Source: Mycetocola spongiae (lineage in GTDB: Bacteria; Actinomycetota; Actinomycetes; Actinomycetales; Microbacteriaceae). Taken from it: DNA of 64,000 nucleotides. The translations under genes and the position numbers were made by a program. The number at the start of each line of letters is the position of its first letter. Positions within the stretch are counted from its first letter, which is position 1. The stretch is taken from assembly GCF_020424085.1 (NCBI RefSeq), contig NZ_CP080203.1, forward strand, positions 992,001 to 1,056,000. Direction: 5' to 3'. Under the pieces are notes generated by a model that saw only the letters and a list, made by a program, of their open reading frames with translations, searched no databases and was not told where the DNA came from. Positions 35,228 through 43,049 of this stretch are shown piece after piece.

Positions 35228-35977
35228 TTATTTATCCGGCGGGGCGGCGACCTCCGGCGTGGTTCCCCAGCCCTCGAGGCTCAGGGTGGCCGATCCCGTG
35301 CCATCGCTCAGGGCAATCTCGGTGGGGAGGGCCCGATCCACCCCGGATACGGTGAGCGTGCCCGCGAGGGAGCCCGCGGTGGTCACGGCAAATTGCACGC
35401 CGGGATGTTCTCCCCCCAGAACCTCCGAGACGGAGAACTCGGCGCGGGCCCGCGGCGGAGTGAGAATCGACTCGAGCAATTCCCGCGGGTCCCCGAGTCG
35501 CAGCAGCGCGGCCAGGCCCGGGCGGGAGCCCTCAACCAGGCCGTATTCCTCCTCGGAGACGGGAGTCCCCAGCAGCTTTTCGAGCCCGGCATTCCCCCGC
35601 GCCCAGACCCGGGACCCCCGGATAATCAGGTCCGCAGAGAGGCTCTCCGAGGCCACAACCAGCCGATATCCCGCGCGCGTCCCGGTGCGCTCCATCCGCA
35701 TTTTTTCGGGCGGCCGCAGCGCCGGTACGCGATCATATTCGCCCGGCACGGGCTCGCTGAAGCTGCCCTCGATCCGCACGGAGTCCTGCCCCTCCACATC
35801 GTCGAGGATCCGCGCGGCCAGCGCGTCCGAGCCCAGCGTGTCGATGCCGTTTGCCACCCCGGATTGCGCGGTGATCTCCAACGGCGGCGGCGCGGTATTC
35901 CCGGGCGAACCGCATCCCGCCAGCGTCCCCAGCGCGGCCGCTAGCGCAAGGAGGCGCGGTGCGCGGCTAGCCACCAT
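35228..35977 (-). CDS. Predicted lipoprotein, LppX/LprG-like size
   Basis: The 249-residue protein has a signal sequence MVASRAPRLLALAAALGTLA ending in the lipobox cysteine of LAGC (residue 22), then a Pro/Ala linker and a beta-rich domain. Segments such as DSVRIEGSFSEPVPGEYD and GYRLVVASESLSADLIIRG recall LppX/LprAFG-type lipid-binding lipoproteins, but this is only a resemblance. ATG 35992 is an alternative start; both overlap the upstream FN3 gene. It is followed by the WXG100 gene after 144 bp, which must include a promoter. Confidence 0.8.
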   Translation of the reverse strand: MVASRAPRLLALAAALGTLAGCGSPGNTAPPPLEITAQSGVANGIDTLGSDALAARILDDVEGQDSVRIEGSFSEPVPGEYDRVPALRPPEKMRMERTGTRAGYRLVVASESLSADLIIRGSRVWARGNAGLEKLLGTPVSEEEYGLVEGSRPGLAALLRLGDPRELLESILTPPRARAEFSVSEVLGGEHPGVQFAVTTAGSLAGTLTVSGVDRALPTEIALSDGTGSATLSLEGWGTTPEVAAPPDK

Positions 35978-36983
35978 CGCCCCGCACCGCATCGCTCACG
36001 CAGGTTTTTTGCGCACCCACGGCCGCGAGTTCCGCGGCGGAGCCGCCGGGCTTAAGCTCCTCCAGGCGGGAGAGTTCCACCACGATAAAGCAGCTATCGG
36101 CCGGGACGATGCCCCCGGTCTTGGGTAGCCAGAGCTCCCGTCCGCCCTTAATCTGCGAACTCACGTCCACGGGAGGCGTGGATGCGGTGACCCGCACCGC
36201 GGCATAGGGCACATTGGGCCCCTGCCAGGTGACGTGATAACTGCCACCCACATCGGCGATGCTGAGCCCCTCAACCTGCGCGGGAGGCGCAAATACGGTG
36301 CGCAGAAGGAATACCAGGATGACGGTGATCACGGCAGCCGCGGCGAGGGCGACCGAGACGATAAACGCGGGCTGGCGCGTGAGTTTTCGTGGGGCGGGCG
36401 GCTCCGCCAGTTCCGGAAGCACATCGCGCTCCCGGGCCAGAGCCGCGCGCGGTCCGCGCCGCGCGGATCCGCCAAAACCCTCGATTTGGAGGCGATCGGG
36501 GCCCTCCCCGAGGGTGAGCCCAGAGAGGACCGCGGAGGCGATCTTGGGCGGGGCCGAGCGCAGCGCCGGCGGCTCGCCCGCGGGCGCCGGGGCCACCGCG
36601 GAGGGCACGGCCCGGGGGCGCTGCACCGCCACGGGGGCGCTGGGCGGGCGGGCATATCCGGTCGCGGCGGCTCGCTGCGCGGCACGGGTGGCGGGCGCAG
36701 CGGAGACCCCCGCGGCGGGGGTCGAGGCGGGCCGCGGGTTGGGCTCCCCGATCCGCTCGCCACCCGGAGTGGCGGACAATTCAGGACCAGACGAATCGGT
36801 GCGTCCCGGGAACCGTGCGGGCACTCGCGGGCGGGGCGCCGCGGGGGCCTCCGTGGCCTCGTCCCCCGGCTCAACCGCCGGAAATACGGGCCTCTCGTGG
36901 AGCCGGATCGGCCGACGCCGAGCGCCCCCGGAGGCGGAGTGCTCGGGCCGTGCCCCGTCCGCCGATTCCTGCGATTTCCCCAC
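35967..36983 (-). CDS. Single-pass membrane protein with disordered cytosolic part and FN3-like ectodomain
   Basis: The 338-residue protein starts at GTG 36983, five bases after a strong AGGGGGAG. Residues 1-220 are Ala/Pro/Arg-rich and disordered, one membrane helix lies at about 232-254 (FIVSVALAAAAVITVILVFL), and an FN3-like ectodomain with two Cys follows. The ectodomain resembles that of the neighbouring kinase in its V-x-G start, Trp, and closing Cys pair. The pair may sense the same surface partner. No enzyme motif is seen. It is the first gene of the minus-strand arm. Confidence 0.75.
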   Translation of the reverse strand: MGKSQESADGARPEHSASGGARRRPIRLHERPVFPAVEPGDEATEAPAAPRPRVPARFPGRTDSSGPELSATPGGERIGEPNPRPASTPAAGVSAAPATRAAQRAAATGYARPPSAPVAVQRPRAVPSAVAPAPAGEPPALRSAPPKIASAVLSGLTLGEGPDRLQIEGFGGSARRGPRAALARERDVLPELAEPPAPRKLTRQPAFIVSVALAAAAVITVILVFLLRTVFAPPAQVEGLSIADVGGSYHVTWQGPNVPYAAVRVTASTPPVDVSSQIKGGRELWLPKTGGIVPADSCFIVVELSRLEELKPGGSAAELAAVGAQKTCVSDAVRGDGG

Positions 36984-37100
36984 CGTCTCTCCCCCTACTT
37001 TTTCCAGAAATAGTGATGCTAATATACCTTCCACGCAACCCGCCCACCCCTTCTTCGGGGGTCTCAATTCTGGCGCCGGGTGTGGGAAGGGGGCTTCCGA

Positions 37101-38231
37101 ATGATCCAGAGCGAGTCGACGTGCCGCGCGATGCCGCGCCCCCACAACGGCCCGCAATTGTTATCCATTTTCTGCGTAATCTCGCTGTTTTTTCTCTCCC
37201 TGGGGGTCCTCGGTCCGGGCGCGGCGCAGGCCTCCCCCGCTCCCCCCGGCGGCGGATCCACGCTCGACGTGGCCATTCCCTTTGGCGGATCCGCGAGCCA
37301 GTCCTTCCCCGAGGGATGGAGTGCACTCGAGTGCCCCTCCGGCACCTCCCCCAACCTCATCGCCGTACACTGCGCGGGCGACCGGGTGGAGTTCGGCGCA
37401 AGCGGATATCTGGCCGATCAGGAGCCGCAGCCGGTCACGATCATCCTGAGCGATGCCGGGGCCCGGCAGACCCTCACCTATCGGGTCTCCCTGGCGCCGC
37501 CCGCGCTCTCCGTGAATACCGGCGGCAGCTATGGCATTCCCCTCGCGCAGGGCACCCCGGCCGTCATCCCCTATGCCGATCTTCGGGTCTCCTGCGACGC
37601 CTGCGGGGCCACGCTGCCCGAGTTCCGGTCCCCCTCCGTGGACCCGAGCGAGGCGGGTATATTGCGCTTTGCCGCCACGGGGCTGGAGTTCCGGCCGGCC
37701 CCCGATTTTAGCGGCGCGGCCACCGTGGGATTCACGGTACTCGATGGCACCGGACAGGAGTCCGCCCCCGCGCAATTGGTCCTCGCGATCCGCCCGGCGG
37801 GCGGGCCCACCCCCACCACGGTGACCGATCTTATGGGCGTGGAGGCGGGGACAACTGCCGTGGGCAACGCGCTGGACAACGATCTCCGCCCACCCGCGGA
37901 TAGCAGCGCGCTGGTGTCCTGCGGCCGGCCCGGAAATGGCATCGTGCGCTGCACCCCGGACGGCGGCTATACCTACTCACCCAACCCCGGGTTCAGCGGG
38001 GTTGATCAGTTCAGCTATCGCCTCTTCAGCGAGCACACGGGCGAAAACACCGTGGGTTCCGTGCTGGTGGGCGTGGGGGTAGATCCGCACCCCGCGGCCG
38101 AGGTGGCCCCGGGCACCAGCATCAGGCCGCTGCTCGCCCGGCCTGGGATCTCGGCCCCGCCACCCGGCTCGGTTGGCTCATTCACCCTGTTTCGTGAGGT
38201 GATCGCGAATGTCAGCGGCCCCCTCGCCTAG
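37101..38231 (+). CDS. Secreted Ig-like (Big_9-type) protein
   Basis: The 376-residue protein has a signal peptide (hydrophobic 21-40, probable cleavage after Ala44 in AAQA) and a set of Cys-containing beta domains. The last one (DLMGVEAGTTAVGNALDNDL, then YTYSPNPGFSGVDQFSYRL) has the Big_9/cadherin-like pattern also found in the giant surface protein. There is no anchor at the C-terminus. ATG 37101 is preceded by GAAGGGGG at good spacing. It is the first gene of the plus-strand arm and is divergent from the FN3 membrane protein across 117 bp. Confidence 0.78.
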   Translation: MIQSESTCRAMPRPHNGPQLLSIFCVISLFFLSLGVLGPGAAQASPAPPGGGSTLDVAIPFGGSASQSFPEGWSALECPSGTSPNLIAVHCAGDRVEFGASGYLADQEPQPVTIILSDAGARQTLTYRVSLAPPALSVNTGGSYGIPLAQGTPAVIPYADLRVSCDACGATLPEFRSPSVDPSEAGILRFAATGLEFRPAPDFSGAATVGFTVLDGTGQESAPAQLVLAIRPAGGPTPTTVTDLMGVEAGTTAVGNALDNDLRPPADSSALVSCGRPGNGIVRCTPDGGYTYSPNPGFSGVDQFSYRLFSEHTGENTVGSVLVGVGVDPHPAAEVAPGTSIRPLLARPGISAPPPGSVGSFTLFREVIANVSGPLA

Positions 38232-38263
38232 CCTCGTTTTTTCGTATCCGGTATTGGAGCATC

Positions 38264-41200
38264 GTGCAGTTACGTTTTAGTGTTGATCCCCGCGTGGCCA
38301 GCCCCGGCACCCCCTCCGTGGATGCCGTGATAGACGCCGATGAGTCCCTCACCGTGCGTGAGCTGGGTGCAGCGCTGCGCGCCGATCCCGCCGAGCTCTT
38401 CCCGGGCATCGACCCCGATCTGGAGTTTTCCGCCACCGGCGTCCTGATGGGATGCACCCTCGGCGAGCATCCCACCCAGGTATTGCCCGCGGGCACCCTG
38501 CGCTGGGAGTGCGTGGGCGGCCCCTATGCGGGCGAAAGCGTGGGGCTTCCCGGGGGAGCCTCGATCCTGCTCGGTTTTGCCGCGGGCAGCCAGCTGCGCG
38601 TGCTGGATCCCGCATTGGAGGACCGCCACCTGCTGATCGAGGTACCCCCGGCCGATCCCGCCCAGCCCGCCGCGGCCGTATTACCCGCGAGTGTGCGGAT
38701 CGCTCCCGCCACCCCGGGCGCAGAAATCTGGGTCAACGGGGTGCTCCGGGACGAGCCCACCATGCTGGGCCCCGAGGACGTGCTCCAGGTGGGCGAGAGC
38801 ATCTTCCGGATCGGCCGGCAGCCCCTGCCCAATGCCAATATCATGCCCGAGTCCCCGGGCCGCGTGGCGTTTAACCGGGCCTCCCGCATCCTGCCCGTCC
38901 CCGGCGCACGCACGGTAAAGCTTCCCGGGGAACGGCCCGATACCGATCGGGCCAATCCCGTGCCCTGGCTATCCGCGCTGATTCCCGTGATCATCGGCAT
39001 CACCGCGGCCCTCGTTTTTGGGCGCATGATGATGCTGCTATTCGCCGTCGCGAGCCCCCTCATGGTCATCGGCACCTATTTCACCTCAAAAACGGCCAAT
39101 AAACGCAACGGGAAACGCACCACCGAGAAGTGGCGGGCGGAGATTATCCAGGCCCGGGCCGACCTTAATACGATCGCCGAGACGCAGCGGGTGCAGGCCT
39201 GGCAGGCCCGGCTCGATCCGGTACAGACCGCCGATTTTGCCCGCACCCCCACCTCGCGGCTCTGGGAGCGTCGACTCGATGATCCGGATGCCCTCAGCAT
39301 CCGCATCGGGGTCGCCGAGGAGGAACTCCGCGTGAGTTTCGAGGGCCACCGGGTGCGCAGGGCCGGCGAGGCTGTCACCCTCGCGGTCTCGCCCACACCC
39401 TTCTGCGTGGATCTCGCGGAGGGCGTGACCGGTATTGCCGGCCCGCGCCCCGTGACGCTCTCCGTGGCGCGCAGCATGATCATCGCGCTCGCGGTGTGCC
39501 GCACGCCCCGGGATCTCTCCCTCGTTCTCTTCTGCGCCGATGAGGCCGCGGCCGAGTGGTCCTGGTTCCGCTGGCTACCGCACGCCGATACCGGGATTAA
39601 CTCGATGACCCGCATCGGCAATACCGAGGACACCCGCCGCGCCCGACTTAAGGAGCTCAACGCGCTGCTGGAATCACGCCGCGCCTCCTCTGGCTCGCGC
39701 CCCGCGTCCCCCGATTCCCATCTCGTGGTGATCCTCGATAACGCCCGCAGCTATCGCACGCTTCCGGGGATGGTGAACCTCCTCGCCCAGGGTCCCGCCC
39801 ACGGTATCCACATCATCGCCCTCGAAAATGACCGTTCCAAACTCCCCGAGGAGTCCAGCACCGAGATCCGCATCAACCCGGAAATCGTGACCCGCGCGGA
39901 GGTGCTCGCGGCCGATGGACACACCCCCACGGTGCTTCTTGACGGCACCACCGTGACCCAGGCCGAGGCCACTGCCCGCGCGCTTGCGCCGATCGTGCAT
40001 GTGGGCGGCGCGGGGGATAATGTGTTGCTCCCGGGCTCGGTGCGCTTTGTGGAACTGCTGGGTCTTGACCTCGACGACCCCTCGCCGCTCCTGGCCCGCT
40101 GGGCCTTTAACCCGCGCGATACCCGGGCGATCATCGGGGCCGGAACCGACGGCCCCTTCGCGGTGGATCTCGCCGCCGATGGCCCCCACGGCCTGGTGGC
40201 CGGCACCACCGGCGCCGGCAAATCCGAGTTCCTGCAGACCCTCGTGACCTCCCTGGCGCTGGCAAACCGCCCCGATGCCCTCAATTTTGTGCTTGTTGAC
40301 TATAAGGGCGGGTCGGCCTTTGCCGATTGTGAATGGCTTCCGCATACCGTCGGCCTGGTGACCAATCTCGACGGCCGCGAGACCGAACGCGCCCTGGAGT
40401 CCCTGGATGCCGAGCTTAAACGCCGCGAAACCGTTCTCAAGGATCTCGGCGCGAAGGATGCCAATGCGGCGTGGGAAAAAAACCCCGCGCGGGCCTCCGC
40501 CGAAAACCTCGCGCGCCTCGTGCTGGTCATCGATGAATTTGCCGAGTTGAAGACCGAACTCCCCGATTTTGTTGATGGCCTCGTCCGCATCGCCCGGGTG
40601 GGCCGCTCCCTCGGCGTGCATCTGATTTTGGCCACCCAGCGCCCCTCGGGGGCCATCACCCCCGAGATGCAATCCAATACCAATCTTCGGGTGGCCCTGC
40701 GCGTCACCGATAAGGCCGATTCCAGCGATATCCTGGGCAGCCCCGAGGCCTCCGCGATCAAACCCTCCACCCCCGGCCGCGGTTATGTCCGCCGCGGCAT
40801 CGGCGCGCAACCCGCGGCCTTCCAGACCGCCCGCGTCGCCGGCCGCCGCCCCGGCGTGATTCAAACCACCACCACCCCCGTCCGTACCATCACCCGCACC
40901 TGGAATAGCGAGGGTATCCCGGCGATCTTCCCCGAGCCGGCCACCCCCCACCCGTCGGCCGCGATCGACCACGACGATACCGATCTCCGCGCCCTCGTTA
41001 ACCTCATCGCCACCGCCGCCGAAAAAACCGGCATCCCCAAAAACCCCTCGCCCTGGCTGGATCCGCTGCCCCCGCTCCTCACCCTGGATTCCCTCCCCGC
41101 CCCGGACTCCCCCACCGCCATCCTCCTGGGCCTCGAAGACGTCCCCTCCGAGCAGGCGCAACGCCCCCTCACCTGGGACCCCACCCGCGACAGCCACCTC

Positions 41201-42649
41201 GCCCTCGTCGGCGGAGCTCGCTCCGGAAAAACCACAACCATGCGTGTAATCATCTCCCAGCTTGTCGAGAAGATGAGCCCACAGGAACTCCACCTCTATG
41301 TCATCGATCTGGGATCCGGTGCGTTGCTTCCCGCGGCCTGCGTGCCACACTGCGGCGCCGCGATTTCTTCCTCGGAGATCCCGCGGCTTCGATCTCTCCT
41401 TGAACGCCTGCAGCAGGAAATCGATCAACGACAGGGTGTTTTCGCCGATCGTATGCTCGGCAGCATTCAAGAACAGCGCGCGTCCGCGCGCCCCGGTGAG
41501 GCGCTGCCGTATCTTATTGTCGCTTTGGAGGGCTGGGACCGGCTTGTTTCCGATTTTGGCCAGGACGAAGCCTATGCCTTTCGCGAGGATTTTCGTAAAA
41601 TCCTCCGCGAAGGCTCCGGCGTGGGAATCCGCGTCCTGATGAGCGGAGATCGGGGTCTTGCTATTGACAACATCAAGAGCTTCATTCCTGACAGCTATTT
41701 TCTACCGCTGGTCAATCCGGCCGATTACGATCAAATCGGGATAAAGGCAAAAGACCTTCCGGCGGAAATTCCACCCGGGCGCGCCTATCGAGGGGGCCCC
41801 ACTCGGGAATACCAATTTGCCACGCTCAACGCCGCGCCCGACGGCGCGGCACAGGCCAGCGAGTACATTCACATCCTTGAGCGGGCCACGCATACCCATC
41901 GCGCGGCACTCCCCAAGGACTGGGCCAAACCGTTCCGGCTAGATCCGGTGCCCTCCTTCATCCTGCTATCTCAGGCCCAGGATCTGCCTCGTGATGAGGC
42001 CACGGCCTCCACCGGGATTATCTGCGCCGTGGGAGGAAACACCCTGTCTCGACTCATGTACAGCCCACAAAACCAACCCGGATTTGTGATCACCGGGTCC
42101 TCGCGTTCCGGGCGCTCCAGCACCCTCGTGACCTTTGCCGCCCAACTCAACGAGCGTCCCGGAGGGCTTCTCATCATGGCCCTCCCGCGGTCACCGCTCC
42201 ATGAATACGCTCACGGGCATAATAACCTCCTGATTTCCGATCCGGACACGGATCCGGTGGCTGTCCAGGAGCTCGCCGATAGGGCTATCGCAGCAGCCTC
42301 GAAGGCGGGGCTATCTCGCGCGGTACTCCTCGTTGACGACATAAACGAGTTCCGGAGCTCCCCCGTCGAGGACACGCTCACCGATAGATTCCCGCAGCTC
42401 TCCATCATCGCGGCAGCCCACGAAGCCGACTCCGGTTTCAGCATGAGTGGCCTCCTCGCCGAAGCTAAAAAAGGCCGCATCGGAGTTTTCCTCTCCCCCA
42501 CGGGAACAAGTATTGGCTCCACTGTTTTTAACGCGACCATACCCAAGGAGCACATCGGACAGCACCCGCCGGGACGGGCCGCGATCCTCCTCGGAGGCCG
42601 TTACGATTCTGTGCAAATCCCCATTTATGACCCCCTTAAACGGGGTTAG
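38264..42649 (+). CDS. EssC/EccC-type type VII secretion ATPase (FtsK/SpoIIIE)
   Basis: The 1461-residue motor protein would drive export of WXG substrates. Residues 1-220 contain two FHA-like beta domains (LQVGESIFRIGRQP), two membrane helices lie at about 233-272, and three FtsK-like ATPase domains follow. Domain 1 is intact: GTTGAGKS (647-654) and VIDE (Asp757). Domain 2 has GGARSGKT (983-990) but its Walker B position reads IVALEG. Domain 3 has GSSRSGRS (1278-1285), with Arg for Lys, and VLLVDD. One continuous chain with N-terminal FHA domains is the Firmicutes EssC layout, unlike mycobacterial EccC. Codon use changes in the last third. GTG start. Confidence 0.92.
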   Translation: MQLRFSVDPRVASPGTPSVDAVIDADESLTVRELGAALRADPAELFPGIDPDLEFSATGVLMGCTLGEHPTQVLPAGTLRWECVGGPYAGESVGLPGGASILLGFAAGSQLRVLDPALEDRHLLIEVPPADPAQPAAAVLPASVRIAPATPGAEIWVNGVLRDEPTMLGPEDVLQVGESIFRIGRQPLPNANIMPESPGRVAFNRASRILPVPGARTVKLPGERPDTDRANPVPWLSALIPVIIGITAALVFGRMMMLLFAVASPLMVIGTYFTSKTANKRNGKRTTEKWRAEIIQARADLNTIAETQRVQAWQARLDPVQTADFARTPTSRLWERRLDDPDALSIRIGVAEEELRVSFEGHRVRRAGEAVTLAVSPTPFCVDLAEGVTGIAGPRPVTLSVARSMIIALAVCRTPRDLSLVLFCADEAAAEWSWFRWLPHADTGINSMTRIGNTEDTRRARLKELNALLESRRASSGSRPASPDSHLVVILDNARSYRTLPGMVNLLAQGPAHGIHIIALENDRSKLPEESSTEIRINPEIVTRAEVLAADGHTPTVLLDGTTVTQAEATARALAPIVHVGGAGDNVLLPGSVRFVELLGLDLDDPSPLLARWAFNPRDTRAIIGAGTDGPFAVDLAADGPHGLVAGTTGAGKSEFLQTLVTSLALANRPDALNFVLVDYKGGSAFADCEWLPHTVGLVTNLDGRETERALESLDAELKRRETVLKDLGAKDANAAWEKNPARASAENLARLVLVIDEFAELKTELPDFVDGLVRIARVGRSLGVHLILATQRPSGAITPEMQSNTNLRVALRVTDKADSSDILGSPEASAIKPSTPGRGYVRRGIGAQPAAFQTARVAGRRPGVIQTTTTPVRTITRTWNSEGIPAIFPEPATPHPSAAIDHDDTDLRALVNLIATAAEKTGIPKNPSPWLDPLPPLLTLDSLPAPDSPTAILLGLEDVPSEQAQRPLTWDPTRDSHLALVGGARSGKTTTMRVIISQLVEKMSPQELHLYVIDLGSGALLPAACVPHCGAAISSSEIPRLRSLLERLQQEIDQRQGVFADRMLGSIQEQRASARPGEALPYLIVALEGWDRLVSDFGQDEAYAFREDFRKILREGSGVGIRVLMSGDRGLAIDNIKSFIPDSYFLPLVNPADYDQIGIKAKDLPAEIPPGRAYRGGPTREYQFATLNAAPDGAAQASEYIHILERATHTHRAALPKDWAKPFRLDPVPSFILLSQAQDLPRDEATASTGIICAVGGNTLSRLMYSPQNQPGFVITGSSRSGRSSTLVTFAAQLNERPGGLLIMALPRSPLHEYAHGHNNLLISDPDTDPVAVQELADRAIAAASKAGLSRAVLLVDDINEFRSSPVEDTLTDRFPQLSIIAAAHEADSGFSMSGLLAEAKKGRIGVFLSPTGTSIGSTVFNATIPKEHIGQHPPGRAAILLGGRYDSVQIPIYDPLKRG

Positions 42650-42729
42650 TATCGTGCGCAATAAATCAACGCCGAATCGAAACCATCACCCGCCAACGTC
42701 AAAACTATCCCCGAGGAGAATAACCACTC

Positions 42730-43014
42730 ATGAGCGAATCCTGGGCCAACGGCACCACACTAATCGATTTCTCCCTAAGGGTCTCTCATATTCCCGCGGC
42801 ATCGGAAGACGCCTTTGAGCAGCACATCGCCCTCGATTCTGGCGCCGACACCGTAGACGACACCCTTGTCGAGGACCGCATCTGGCTCGTCTCACAAACC
42901 ACAGACAGCGCCACAGGCATCGGAAAAGCCGCCCTAGGCGCATATGACGCCGCGAATGCGTTCATCTGTACCGACGAACACGTCCGAGACACAATCGAAG
43001 CCACATTCTCGTAA
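42730..43014 (+). CDS. Small helical protein, possible type VII partner of the next gene
   Basis: The 94-residue acidic protein (MSESWANGTTLIDFSLRVSH) has no signal peptide and no recognised family. It has a good ribosome binding site (GAGGAGAATAAC) and lies 80 bp after the ATPase gene and 35 bp before a WXG-headed large protein. Its size and position match the small partner proteins that accompany LXG/WXG effectors in Firmicutes type VII loci. No WXG motif or YxxxD/E tail is visible, so the role is inference. Confidence 0.72.
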   Translation: MSESWANGTTLIDFSLRVSHIPAASEDAFEQHIALDSGADTVDDTLVEDRIWLVSQTTDSATGIGKAALGAYDAANAFICTDEHVRDTIEATFS

Positions 43015-43049
43015 CCACGTACCACCCAGCTCCGTGAAAGGAGACACCC

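Noticed and set aside
38264-42649. Chromosome-partitioning FtsK
   Set aside because: Three ATPase domains, FHA-like head, only two membrane helices and no gamma DNA-binding domain point to EssC/EccC and not to FtsK.
42730-43014. Second WXG100 protein
   Set aside because: The small protein has the right size and place but no WXG turn or YxxxD/E tail, so I list it only as a possible partner.
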